A DNA stretch of 64,000 bases. Origin: an uncultured Eubacterium sp. (GTDB taxonomy: Bacteria > Bacillota > Clostridia > Lachnospirales > CAG-274). Within the stretch, counting starts at the first letter, position 1; each line of letters starts with the position of its first letter. The notes under the pieces were generated by a model, which was not told the origin of the DNA, did not search any database, and saw only the letters and a list, made by a program, of their open reading frames with translations. The stretch lies in assembly GCA_900545305.1 (NCBI GenBank), contig UQYD01000007.1:1-64000 (forward strand), written 5' to 3'. This document shows, piece by piece, positions 16,339-24,156 of this stretch. A program made the translations under genes and the position numbers.

Positions 16339-16833
16339 GTGAAAAAGTTATTTGCGATATTAGTTTGTGGTTTGATGATTACTGTTTCTGGCTGTGGCAG
16401 TAATAAAAGTGATAATGAAACAACACAAAGCAGTCAAAATGTAGAGTCAAAATCTGTAAAAGATATATATGCTACAGTTTCAACAATGGCAGAAGGAAAA
16501 CTTACAGAACTTGACCCACAGTATCTTTCTAATTACTATGGAATAGATACTACAGATTTAGATGAATATGTTTTTGCTCAGAGCGATACTCCAGAATCGT
16601 CAGCAGAAACTATTATTATTATAAAATCAGAAGATACATCAAAGTTTGAAGACTATAAAACAAGTTTTGAAAATTATAAAAAGCAAAAAAGTCAAGAACT
16701 TACAAACTACAATCTCCCTGACCAGGCAAAGTTGGTAGACAAAAGCAAGGTTGTTGAAAAGGGAAATTACTTGTATCTTGTAATTTCTGAAAATGCAAAC
16801 GAAATTATTGACACAATAGAAAAGAATATTTAA
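16339..16833 (+). CDS. DUF4358 lipoprotein
   Basis: A 164-residue secreted lipoprotein. The signal peptide ends in a lipobox (ITVSGC), followed by a Ser/Asn/Thr linker and a DUF4358 domain (LDPQYLSNYYGIDTTDLDEY...). GTG start with GGGAGGA upstream. DUF4358 proteins commonly sit beside MBOAT/DHHW genes in Clostridia, and this is the case here, 13 bases before the MBOAT gene. The function is unknown. Confidence 0.85.
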   Translation: MKKLFAILVCGLMITVSGCGSNKSDNETTQSSQNVESKSVKDIYATVSTMAEGKLTELDPQYLSNYYGIDTTDLDEYVFAQSDTPESSAETIIIIKSEDTSKFEDYKTSFENYKKQKSQELTNYNLPDQAKLVDKSKVVEKGNYLYLVISENANEIIDTIEKNI

Positions 16834-16846
16834 TTCGGAGGACAAT

Positions 16847-18253
16847 ATGGTATTCAGTAGTTTGGAATTTTTGTTTTTCTTTCTTCCCATAGTCCTTTTG
16901 CTGTATTATGTTGTGCCATATAAAATCAAAAATATTGTACTGCTTGTGGCTTCCCTCATATTCTATGCTTGGGGGGAGCCAGTTTATGTATTTTTGATGA
17001 TTTTTTCATCATTAATGGGCTTTATTTTTGGAAAAACAATAGACAAAAGCAGTTCTAAAACAGGCAAAAAGACATTATTGTTTTTGTCTGTTTTTGTGAA
17101 TATAGCAATTTTAGGTTTTTTTAAATACGCAGATTTTGCTATATCAATAATTAATCAATGCTTAGGCACTTCCATAAAGGAACTTGAGTTAAGTTTACCA
17201 ATAGGTATAAGTTTCTTCACATTTCAGATTATGAGCTATGTTATTGACGTATATAGAGGTACAGCTCATGTCCAAAATAATCCCCTTACACTTATGACAT
17301 ATGTTTCAATGTTTCCTCAGCTTATTGCTGGACCTATAGTTAGATATGAAACAGTAGAAAGAGAATTAAAGACTAGGACAATAAATTATAAAGGTTTTAA
17401 GAAAGGCACTATAAGATTTTTAGTTGGTCTTTTTAAGAAGGTTCTTATTGCCAATAATATTGGTCAGCTTTGGGATTATATTAATAGTTCAAATTTTGGA
17501 GAAATTTCTGTTAGTACTGCTTGGCTTGGTGCTGTAGCTTTTTCAATTCAGCTCTATTTTGATTTTAGTGGATATGGAGATATGGCTATAGGTATGGGCA
17601 AAATGCTTGGTTTTAATTTTAATGAAAACTTTAACTATCCATACGTTTCAAGGTCTATTACTGAGTTTTGGCGTAGATGGCATATTTCACTTTCCACTTG
17701 GTTCAGAGATTATGTTTATATACCTTTAGGAGGTAACAGATGTTCTCATATAAGACATATTTTTAATATTCTTGTAGTATGGACACTTACAGGTCTTTGG
17801 CATGGAGCATCATGGAATTTTGTCTTTTGGGGTGCTTATTATGGCGTATTGCTTATTCTCGAAAAGTATGTTTGGGGTAAGCATTTAGATAAGTTACCTA
17901 AAGTGTTAAAGCATATCTATACTCTATTCATTGTAGTAGTAGGTTTTACAGTTTTTACTTTTGATGATTTATTAAAGCTAAAAGATTATTTATGTGTAAT
18001 GTTTGGTTTAAAGGGTGTTCCGTTAATAGATAATGATTTTAAATTTTACTGTGTAAATTATGGCATATTATTAATAATTGCCATAATATTTGCAACACCT
18101 ATATATCCAAAGATAAAAGAATATGCCAATTCATCTAACCACAGAACTGCTTATAGTGTGTTTGGTGGAGTTGTTTTCTGTTTCTTGTTTATGTTATGTG
18201 TTTCATATTTAGTGAACGCATCTTACAATCCATTTTTGTATTTTAGATTTTGA
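16847..18253 (+). CDS. MBOAT-family O-acyltransferase (AlgI-like)
   Basis: A 468-residue polytopic membrane protein of the AlgI/PatA branch of MBOAT enzymes, which move acyl groups across or to the outer face of the membrane. Visible motifs are FFLPIVLLLYY, the conserved QLIAGPIVRY, SITEFWRRWHISLSTWFRDY, and LTGLWHGASWNFV with the catalytic His. GGAGG before the ATG. Neighbours (SGNH, DUF4358, DHHW) fit a surface-polysaccharide O-acylation operon. The acceptor is unknown. Confidence 0.93.
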   Translation: MVFSSLEFLFFFLPIVLLLYYVVPYKIKNIVLLVASLIFYAWGEPVYVFLMIFSSLMGFIFGKTIDKSSSKTGKKTLLFLSVFVNIAILGFFKYADFAISIINQCLGTSIKELELSLPIGISFFTFQIMSYVIDVYRGTAHVQNNPLTLMTYVSMFPQLIAGPIVRYETVERELKTRTINYKGFKKGTIRFLVGLFKKVLIANNIGQLWDYINSSNFGEISVSTAWLGAVAFSIQLYFDFSGYGDMAIGMGKMLGFNFNENFNYPYVSRSITEFWRRWHISLSTWFRDYVYIPLGGNRCSHIRHIFNILVVWTLTGLWHGASWNFVFWGAYYGVLLILEKYVWGKHLDKLPKVLKHIYTLFIVVVGFTVFTFDDLLKLKDYLCVMFGLKGVPLIDNDFKFYCVNYGILLIIAIIFATPIYPKIKEYANSSNHRTAYSVFGGVVFCFLFMLCVSYLVNASYNPFLYFRF

Positions 18254-18264
18254 GGTAAATAATT

Positions 18265-19368
18265 ATGAAATTTGTTCCAGCTTTTACATCTTTAATAGTT
18301 ATTGTATTTTTATTGGCTTTTATTATTTTGCCAAAGAGTTCTTTTTCTGAAATTGAAAATAGAAGTTTGGCAAGTTTTCCTGAATTAGATTGGGACGATA
18401 TAAAAGACGGAGATTATATGTCAGACGTAAGTACTTATTTATCTGACCATTTTCCATTGAAAAATACATTTGTAAATAGTAAAACTCAGTTTGAGCAACA
18501 CGTTTTAAAAATGGATTGTATTAATAATATCTATATTGGAAAAGACGGCTATAGAATAGAACAGTATGAAAAGCCGGAAAATACAGAAAAAATCATAAAT
18601 ACTATAAATAAGTTTAATGAGGCTGTTGAAAATATCAACGTGGATTTAATGCTTGTACCAACAGCCTATACTATATATGATGATAAATTGCCTTATTACC
18701 ACAAGGAGATTAGCCAGCTTGAAACATTGAATAATATATATTCTTCTGTTTCTACAGGTAATATAGATGTTTATCCTAGCCTTATGTTACATAGAGATGA
18801 TGAACAGCTTTTCTATAAATTAGACCACCACTGGACTACTGACGGAGCTTATTATGCCTATGTAAAGTATTGTGAATATAAGGGCTTTACACCTGTTCCA
18901 AAGGAAGATTTTAATATACAGGAAGTAACAAATGATTTTAAGGGAACTATTTACTCTAAACTTAATGATTATTCTCTTGATGGTGATGTAATAAAAGTAT
19001 ATGGTTATAACAATGATTTAACTGTAAATTATGATAATAAAAAGACAACAAATTCCCTCTATAATATGGACTATGTAAATAGAAAAGATAAGTATTCACT
19101 TTTCTTAGATAATTTACATTCATATATTGAAATTACAAATAATAATATTGATACAGATAGAGAATTGGTAATTGCAAAGGATAGCTATGCAAATTCGTTT
19201 ATTCCTTTTTTGGTAAATCATTATAAGAAAATATATGTTTTCGACCCAAGAAGCTACAAAGGGTCAATAAGTGAATTTGTAAATGAACACAGTAATGTAA
19301 AAGATGTTCTTATGCTTTATAATATGAATACAATAGACCAAGATACAGGCATAAATGCTATTTATTAA
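18265..19368 (+). CDS. DHHW-family protein (AlgJ/AlgX-like partner of MBOAT)
   Basis: A 367-residue protein with an N-terminal membrane anchor and a periplasmic-type SGNH-like domain. The hallmark motif YKLDHHWTTDGAYYAY is present, as is the later VIAKDSYANSFIPFL with the conserved Asp-Ser. DHHW proteins pair with MBOAT transferases and are thought to place the acyl group on the polymer. The gene starts 11 bases after the MBOAT stop, so co-translation is likely. Confidence 0.9.
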   Translation: MKFVPAFTSLIVIVFLLAFIILPKSSFSEIENRSLASFPELDWDDIKDGDYMSDVSTYLSDHFPLKNTFVNSKTQFEQHVLKMDCINNIYIGKDGYRIEQYEKPENTEKIINTINKFNEAVENINVDLMLVPTAYTIYDDKLPYYHKEISQLETLNNIYSSVSTGNIDVYPSLMLHRDDEQLFYKLDHHWTTDGAYYAYVKYCEYKGFTPVPKEDFNIQEVTNDFKGTIYSKLNDYSLDGDVIKVYGYNNDLTVNYDNKKTTNSLYNMDYVNRKDKYSLFLDNLHSYIEITNNNIDTDRELVIAKDSYANSFIPFLVNHYKKIYVFDPRSYKGSISEFVNEHSNVKDVLMLYNMNTIDQDTGINAIY

Positions 19369-19375
19369 TAGAGAT

Positions 19376-19397
19376 AGGGGCAAGGAAACTTGTCCCT
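19376..19397 (+). terminator. Hairpin with GNRA loop at the end of the acylation operon
   Basis: AGGGGCAAG and CTTGTCCCT pair around a GAAA tetraloop. There is no T run, so termination would be weak; it could instead protect the 3' end. Confidence 0.45.
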
Positions 19398-19439
19398 GTT
19401 ATATTGAAAATATTTTTTGTAAAAATATTAAAATTTTTC

Positions 19440-19468
19440 TTGACATTTGATAGAACATATGGTATTAT
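19440..19468 (+). promoter_or_regulatory. Promoter of the tRNA-Trp/tRNA-Gly unit
   Basis: Perfect TTGACA (19440-19445), 17-base spacer, TATTAT (19463-19468), about 28 bases before the first tRNA. Confidence 0.85.
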
Positions 19469-19496
19469 TTAATAGTCGTTTGACGAAAAAGTACAT

Positions 19497-19567
19497 AGGG
19501 GTGTAGTTCATCGGTAGAATAAGAGTCTCCAAAACTCCAGAGGAGGGTTCGATTCCTTCCACCCCTG
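19497..19567 (+). tRNA. tRNA-Trp (CCA)
   Basis: A 71-base cloverleaf. The acceptor arms AGGGGTG and CACCCCT pair, the anticodon loop CTCCAAA gives anticodon CCA, and the T-loop is TTCGATT. The top pair of the anticodon stem (A27-C43) is mismatched. The 3' CCA is not encoded. Confidence 0.93.
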
Positions 19568-19574
19568 CTCATAT

Positions 19575-19646
19575 GCGCGAGTGGCTCAGTGGTAGAGCAT
19601 CGCCTTGCCAAGGCGAGGGCCGCGGGTTCGAATCCCGTCTCGCGCT
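19575..19646 (+). tRNA. tRNA-Gly (GCC)
   Basis: A 72-base cloverleaf. The acceptor GCGCGAG pairs with CTCGCGC, the anticodon loop TTGCCAA gives GCC, and the T-loop is TTCGAAT. No encoded CCA. It follows tRNA-Trp by seven bases and shares its promoter and terminator. Confidence 0.97.
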
Positions 19647-19650
19647 CTTA

Positions 19651-19675
19651 GCTAACCTTTAGGTTAGCTTTTTTT
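19651..19675 (+). terminator. Terminator of the tRNA unit
   Basis: GCTAACC (19651-19657) pairs with GGTTAGC (19662-19668), followed by seven T. Confidence 0.9.
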
Positions 19676-19703
19676 ATTTATATAAATATCGGAGGTTTTG
19701 TGT

Positions 19704-19964
19704 ATGCAATATGTTCATAAAAATGTTGGTGTCTGTTCAAGAGAAACTATTATAGATATAGATGAAAACCATATTATTCAGAATGTTGAAGTTATTGGTG
19801 GCTGTGACGGTAATTTAAAGGGTGTAGCTAGTCTTTTAAAGGGTTTAAAGGCTGAAGATGCTATTTCTCGTTTACAGGGTCTTACTTGTGGATATAAAAA
19901 AACTTCTTGCCCAGACCAAATTGCAACAGCTTTAACAGAAGCTATTGAAAAAATGGATAAATAA
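19704..19964 (+). CDS. TSCPD domain protein (TIGR03905 type)
   Basis: An 86-residue protein of the small TSCPD family. The signature YKKTSCPDQIATAL is near the C-terminus, preceded by GGCDGNLKGVASLLKG. The same domain occurs at the end of some B12-dependent ribonucleotide reductases; stand-alone members have no known function. GGAGG (19691-19695) selects the ATG at 19704 rather than the TTG at 19698. It has its own terminator and is monocistronic. Confidence 0.85.
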   Translation: MQYVHKNVGVCSRETIIDIDENHIIQNVEVIGGCDGNLKGVASLLKGLKAEDAISRLQGLTCGYKKTSCPDQIATALTEAIEKMDK

Positions 19965-19976
19965 TTTTACTAATTC

Positions 19977-20004
19977 AGGTACACTTTTACGGTGTACCTT
20001 TTTT
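19977..20004 (+). terminator. Terminator after the TSCPD gene
   Basis: AGGTACAC (19977-19984) pairs with GTGTACCT (19992-19999), followed by a T run. Confidence 0.88.
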
Positions 20005-20017
20005 AGTAGTATCAAAA

Positions 20018-20047
20018 ATGGTTGCGAAAAATATAATCGCAACCATT
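20018..20047 (-). terminator. Terminator of the PAP2 gene
   Basis: ATGGTTGCGA (20018-20027) pairs with TCGCAACCAT (20037-20046). T runs flank both sides, so it may work in both directions. The minus-strand arm overlaps the PAP2 stop codon. Confidence 0.8.
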
Positions 20048-20558
20048 ATTTTTTGTGATTTACAATATAGTAAGATAATACCCCAGTAGTTATACCTAAA
20101 ACTATACTGGCGAGAACATCTGTAGGAAAATGAACGTATAAATATAGTCTTGAAAAACTAATTAAACAGGCTAAAATCACAGCAGGAATACCTAATTTTT
20201 TATTGCAACATAAAAGGGCAGTTGCAAAGGCGAAAGAGGCGTAGGTATGACCTGAAGGGTATGAAGTGTCAAAAGGTGGATTTATAATAAGATTAATATA
20301 CTCTCTAATTTGGAATGGTCTAAGCCTACATATAATATTTTTTATAAATATATTACCAGTAAAAAGCATAATTATGAGAGATAAACCACAGGTATAGCCA
20401 TATTTTCTAGTTCGTTTAAACAATAGTAAAATTATGGTAAGTATTATCCAAATTAAACCGGCATTTCCCAAAGATGATATTTTTGACATTATATTATCCA
20501 TAAAATTTCCCGAAAAATATTTTTGAATAGCATCTAAAATCTTAAATTCCCAATCCAT
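20046..20558 (-). CDS. PAP2-family membrane phosphatase
   Basis: A 170-residue polytopic membrane protein with all three PAP2 motifs: KNIICRLRP, SYPSGHTYASF (catalytic His), and SRLYLYVHFPTDV. Such enzymes dephosphorylate undecaprenyl pyrophosphate, phosphatidylglycerophosphate or similar lipids at the membrane. The substrate is not determinable; lipid-carrier recycling is the commonest role for this size. GGAG precedes the ATG. Confidence 0.92.
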   Translation of the reverse strand: MDWEFKILDAIQKYFSGNFMDNIMSKISSLGNAGLIWIILTIILLLFKRTRKYGYTCGLSLIIMLFTGNIFIKNIICRLRPFQIREYINLIINPPFDTSYPSGHTYASFAFATALLCCNKKLGIPAVILACLISFSRLYLYVHFPTDVLASIVLGITTGVLSYYIVNHKK

Positions 20559-20600
20559 AAAAATAACTCCTATTACAATAATTATGTATTTTATTATAAA

Positions 20601-20618
20601 ATTGACAACAATGTCAAT
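20601..20618. promoter_or_regulatory. Inverted repeat in the PAP2/CBS divergent region (possible operator)
   Basis: ATTGACA (20601-20607) and TGTCAAT (20612-20618) form a 7-bp dyad with a four-base centre, just upstream of the CBS-gene promoter and between divergent genes. Confidence 0.4.
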
Positions 20619-20624
20619 ACCCTA

Positions 20625-20653
20625 TTGACTTTTATGTTGTAATACCATATTAT
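20625..20653 (+). promoter_or_regulatory. Promoter of the CBS-domain gene
   Basis: TTGACT (20625-20630), 17-base spacer, TATTAT (20648-20653), about 27 bases before the start codon. Confidence 0.72.
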
Positions 20654-20679
20654 TAAACATAGTTAAAGAGGTGGTAGTA

Positions 20680-21093
20680 ATGAACATATTATTTTTTTTG
20701 AAACCTAAAAGTGAGGTTGCATATGTTACTGGCAACAGTACAATAAGACAGGGTATAGAAAAATTAAAAGCCCATAGATATACGGCAATACCTGTTCTTG
20801 ATGATGACGGAAGTTATATTGGAACAGTGAACGAAGGGGATTTTCTTAGATATATTGTTGAAAATAATCAATTTAATTTAAAAGATGAGGAACATAAGTA
20901 TATTAGGGATATAATAAGATTGGATTGGAATCCATCAGTAAAAATAGATATTACTATGGACGAACTTTTTAAGAGGATAATGAACCAGAATTTCGTGCCT
21001 GTTGTAGATGATAGAAATTTGTTTGTAGGTATTATAACCCGAAAAGATGTTATAGAATATTTCTACAAGAGGGAAATGGCATTAAATGATTAA
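20680..21093 (+). CDS. Protein of two CBS domains
   Basis: A 137-residue protein made of a pair of CBS domains (Bateman module) and nothing else. It shows STIRQGIEKLKAHRYTAIPVLDDDGSYIG, then the second copy with ITMDELFKRIMNQNFVPVVDD, split here by other residues. Such modules bind adenine nucleotides and act as sensors; the partner is unknown. ATG 20680 is preferred over GTG 20671 because AGAGGTGG lies just upstream. A strong terminator follows. Confidence 0.88.
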   Translation: MNILFFLKPKSEVAYVTGNSTIRQGIEKLKAHRYTAIPVLDDDGSYIGTVNEGDFLRYIVENNQFNLKDEEHKYIRDIIRLDWNPSVKIDITMDELFKRIMNQNFVPVVDDRNLFVGIITRKDVIEYFYKREMALND

Positions 21094-21098
21094 TGTAT

Positions 21099-21137
21099 AG
21101 AGTATTTATTGGTAAAACAATAGATACTCTTTTTTTG
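21099..21137 (+). terminator. Terminator after the CBS gene
   Basis: AGAGTAT pairs with ATACTCT, extended by TTATTG/CAATAG, followed by eight T. Confidence 0.88.
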
Positions 21138-21175
21138 TAGTGAATAGGATTAACAGAGTTAATTTGTTCGGAATG
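21138..21175 (+). repeat. Triple-hairpin repeat remnant, locus E
   Basis: Begins GTAGTGAAT like full units, then jumps to a shortened hairpin 3 (TTAAC/GTTAA) and TTTGTTCGGAA. Hairpins 1 and 2 appear deleted. It lies directly after the terminator T run. Confidence 0.65.
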
Positions 21176-21192
21176 TTAAAAATTAGGCTTGT

Positions 21193-21220
21193 AATAATTA
21201 TCTACTAAAAATCATATTAT
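21193..21220 (+). promoter_or_regulatory. Possible sigma-E promoter of spoIIID
   Basis: AATAATT (21193-21199), 13-base spacer, CATATTAT (21213-21220) resembles the sigma-E pattern. spoIIID is a mother-cell sigma-E gene in known spore formers. The match is weak. Confidence 0.3.
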
Positions 21221-21249
21221 TTTTTGTCAGCAAAATAAGGAGGGCTAAC

Positions 21250-21498
21250 GTGAAAGCCTATATTGAGCAAAGAGTAGTGGAAGTAGGTAAGTATATAATT
21301 GCAAGCAAAGCTACAGTAAGGGAAACGGCAAAAAAGTTTGGTATAAGCAAGTCCACTGTCCATAAGGATTTAACTGAAAGATTAACAAAAATAGACCCAA
21401 TACTTGCTAAAAAAGCAAGAAGTGTTTTAGATGTAAATAAAATGGAAAGACATATAAGGGGAGGATTGGCAACGAGAAAAAAGTACACTGGCAAATAA
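21250..21498 (+). CDS. spoIIID: Sporulation transcriptional regulator SpoIIID
   Basis: An 82-residue DNA-binding protein that redirects mother-cell transcription after engulfment. The helix-turn-helix region (TVRETAKKFGISKSTVHKDL) and the basic C-terminal part (HIRGGLATRKKY) match SpoIIID throughout. GTG start with AGGAGGG upstream. Its presence is direct evidence that the organism forms spores. It is flanked on both sides by remnants of the triple-hairpin repeat in opposite orientations. Confidence 0.97.
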   Translation: MKAYIEQRVVEVGKYIIASKATVRETAKKFGISKSTVHKDLTERLTKIDPILAKKARSVLDVNKMERHIRGGLATRKKYTGK

Positions 21499-21504
21499 TT
21501 TGTG

Positions 21505-21547
21505 CATTGACAAGCCGAGGCATCGGATTTATCTATCCTATTCAATA
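21505..21547 (-). repeat. Triple-hairpin repeat remnant, locus F (reverse)
   Basis: Read on the minus strand it shows TTGAATAGGATAGATAAA, TCCGAT, then GGCTTGTC and ACAAATT. These are a worn hairpin 1 with partial hairpins 2 and 3. It abuts the spoIIID stop. Confidence 0.65.
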
Positions 21548-21552
21548 TAAAA

Positions 21553-21582
21553 ACAGCATAGGCTGTTTTCAACCTATGCTGT
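21553..21582. terminator. Hairpin between convergent spoIIID and leuS (probable bidirectional terminator)
   Basis: ACAGCATAGG (21553-21562) pairs with CCTATGCTGT (21573-21582). T-rich on both flanks but without a long uninterrupted run. Confidence 0.65.
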
Positions 21583-21601
21583 ATATTTGTATATTGTTTA
21601 A

Positions 21602-24013
21602 TTATTTAACAACGATATTTACAATTCTGCCAGGAACATAAATTTCCTTAACAATATTGCCTGAAAGTTTATCGCCTAAAGCAGCCTTAGCAGCAGCAAG
21701 AACTGTATCCTTATCAGTCTTAGGGTCAACAGAAAGCTGAACCTTAACCTTACCATTAATCTGAACAGCAATATTTACAGTTTCTTCCTTAAGCTTGCTT
21801 TCATCATATTTTGGCCAACCATGAGTGAATACTGATGTATCGTGACCTAAAAGTTGCCACATTTCTTCTGAAATATGAGGAGTAAATGGAGCAAGAAGTA
21901 ATGTAAGAGTTTCAAGAGAGTCCTTATCAATACCACCAGCAGCCTTAGCAACAGCAATCATCTTGTTAGTATATTCCATGAAACCAGAAACTACTGTATT
22001 AAGAGTAAGTGCTTCAAGACGCTTAGTAATTTCGCAAGTAAGCTTGTTCTTTACAAATTCCATTTCAGCTGTTGGCTTTTCAACGAGCTTGTCCTTATAT
22101 TCATTAACGAACTTCCAAACCTTGTTGAGGTAACGGAATACACCGTCAATACCGTTATCGTCCCATTCAGAATCAAGTTCAGGTGGTCCAATGAAAAGTT
22201 CGTACATTCTTAATGAGTCGCAACCATAGTTTTCAACTGTTTCATCAGGAGAAACTACGTTACCCTTGTTCTTACTCATCTTAGCACCGTCTTTTGTAAT
22301 CATACCCTGATTGAACAATCTCTTGAATGGTTCATCAAAGTCTACAACGCCGATGTCGTGTAAGAACTTAGTATAGAATCTTGCATATAATAAGTGGAGA
22401 ACGGCATGTTCAACACCACCTACGTACATATCAACAGGGAGCCACTTCTTTAATGCTTCCTTGCTTGCAAGTTCTTTATCATTGTGGTTATCACAATATC
22501 TGAGGTAGTACCAAGAAGAACCTGCCCACTGAGGCATAGTGTTTGTTTCTCTCTTAGCAGGACCACCACAGCAAGGACAAGTAGTATTTACCCATTCGTC
22601 AATAGCTGCAAGAGGAGATTCGCCAGTATCTGTAGGCTTGTAGCTCTTTACATTTGGAAGAATAACTGGAAGCTGGTCTTCCGGAACAGGAACTGTACCA
22701 CACTTTTCACAATGGATAAGAGGAATAGGTTCGCCCCAGTATCTCTGACGAGAGAATACCCAGTCACGAAGCTTGAAGTTTACAGTCTTCTTACCGAAGC
22801 CTTTTTCTTCCATATAGTCAGGAACTTTCTTCTTAGCATCTTCTGACTTCATACCGTTGAACTCGTTAGAGTTAATCATAATACCAGGTTCAGTATATGC
22901 TTCTGTAAGGTTTTCAACTTCCTTACCGTCTTTACTGATAACCTGAATAATAGGTAAATCAAACTTCTTAGCAAATTCAAAATCTCTGTCATCGTGAGCT
23001 GGTACACACATAATAGCACCAGTACCATAGTCAGCTAAAACGTAGTCAGAAACCCAAATTGGAGTCTTAGCACCGTTAAGAGGGTTAATGCCATAGCTAC
23101 CAGTGAATACACCAGTTTTTTCTTTATCTGTCATACGAGATACGTTAGACTTTGTACTTGCTTCATAGCAGTACTTATCCATAGCATCTTTATATTCAGC
23201 AGTTGTAATTTCCTTTACAATAGGGTGTTCTGGAGAAAGAACCATAAATGTTGCACCGTATAAAGTATCAGGTCTTGTAGTATAAACCTTAATAGCCTTA
23301 TCTGTACCATCAACAGGGAAGTCAATTTCAGCACCGTAGCTCTTACCAATCCAATCAGACTGCATTTTCTTAACCTTTTCTGGCCAATCAAGCTTGTCTA
23401 AGTCGTTAAGAAGTCTGTCAGCATACTTAGTAATTCTAAGCATCCACTGTCTTAAATTCTTCTTTGTAACTGTAGCACCACATCTGTCACAAACACCGTT
23501 AGTAGCTTCTTCGTTTGCAAGAACGGCTTTACAGTTAGGACACCAGTTTAAAGGCATTTCCTTTTCGTATGCAAGACCATTTTTGAACATCTGAATGAAA
23601 ATCCACTGAGTCCACTTGTAGTATTCAGGGTCAGTTGTGTTGATTTCCTTATCCCAGTCATAAATAGCTGCAATATCGTTAACCTGTCTTTTAATATTTG
23701 AGATACTCTTTTTTGTTGCCTCTGATGGGTGAGTACCTGTCTTGATTGCATAGTTTTCAGCAGGAAGACCGAAAGCATCCCAACCCATTGGGTGAAGAAG
23801 TTCGTAACCTTCCATTAACTTCTGTCTGCTTATTACATCAGAAAGAACATAGCCTCTCCAATGACCAACGTGAAGACCGTTGCCTGAAGGATATGGGAAC
23901 ATATCCAAACAATAGTATTTAGGCTTACTGTCATCAGGTGGATTTACGGGATTTTCCTCCCAAATCTTACGCCATTTTTCTTCAATTTCTTTGAAATTAT
24001 ATTTTGTACTCAT
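21602..24013 (-). CDS. leuS: Leucyl-tRNA synthetase
   Basis: Charges tRNA-Leu. The 803-residue protein has the class I HIGH motif (YPSGNGLHVGHW), a zinc-type insert with CPNC...CDRC, the editing CP1 domain (TTRPDTLYGATFMVLSPEHP), and KMSKNKGNVVSP. GGAGG before the ATG. The leader is only about 100 bases and holds no T-box-sized structure. Normal bacterial length. Confidence 0.98.
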   Translation of the reverse strand: MSTKYNFKEIEEKWRKIWEENPVNPPDDSKPKYYCLDMFPYPSGNGLHVGHWRGYVLSDVISRQKLMEGYELLHPMGWDAFGLPAENYAIKTGTHPSEATKKSISNIKRQVNDIAAIYDWDKEINTTDPEYYKWTQWIFIQMFKNGLAYEKEMPLNWCPNCKAVLANEEATNGVCDRCGATVTKKNLRQWMLRITKYADRLLNDLDKLDWPEKVKKMQSDWIGKSYGAEIDFPVDGTDKAIKVYTTRPDTLYGATFMVLSPEHPIVKEITTAEYKDAMDKYCYEASTKSNVSRMTDKEKTGVFTGSYGINPLNGAKTPIWVSDYVLADYGTGAIMCVPAHDDRDFEFAKKFDLPIIQVISKDGKEVENLTEAYTEPGIMINSNEFNGMKSEDAKKKVPDYMEEKGFGKKTVNFKLRDWVFSRQRYWGEPIPLIHCEKCGTVPVPEDQLPVILPNVKSYKPTDTGESPLAAIDEWVNTTCPCCGGPAKRETNTMPQWAGSSWYYLRYCDNHNDKELASKEALKKWLPVDMYVGGVEHAVLHLLYARFYTKFLHDIGVVDFDEPFKRLFNQGMITKDGAKMSKNKGNVVSPDETVENYGCDSLRMYELFIGPPELDSEWDDNGIDGVFRYLNKVWKFVNEYKDKLVEKPTAEMEFVKNKLTCEITKRLEALTLNTVVSGFMEYTNKMIAVAKAAGGIDKDSLETLTLLLAPFTPHISEEMWQLLGHDTSVFTHGWPKYDESKLKEETVNIAVQINGKVKVQLSVDPKTDKDTVLAAAKAALGDKLSGNIVKEIYVPGRIVNIVVK

Positions 24014-24115
24014 AAGAATCCTCCATATTAAGTAAATACATATATTTTATACCATATACTTAAAAATTTCAAGTAGTATTGTAGAATTTCTGAATTTTTA
24101 TACAAAGTATTGCAA

Positions 24116-24150
24116 CAAAAAAGCCGTAAAACCTTTGTTGGATTTACGGC
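24116..24150 (-). terminator. Terminator of the 24157-24798 gene
   Basis: On the minus strand GCCGTAAA (24150-24143) pairs with TTTACGGC (24130-24123), followed by six T. Confidence 0.88.
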
Positions 24151-24156
24151 CAAATT

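Noticed and set aside
21138..21547. spoIIID as cargo of an active mobile element
   Set aside because: The flanking remnants are short and worn, and there is no transposase or clear target-site duplication.
24014..24120. T-box leader before leuS
   Set aside because: Only about 100 bases separate leuS from the previous terminator, with no AGGGTGGNACCGCG-like sequence or specifier loop.
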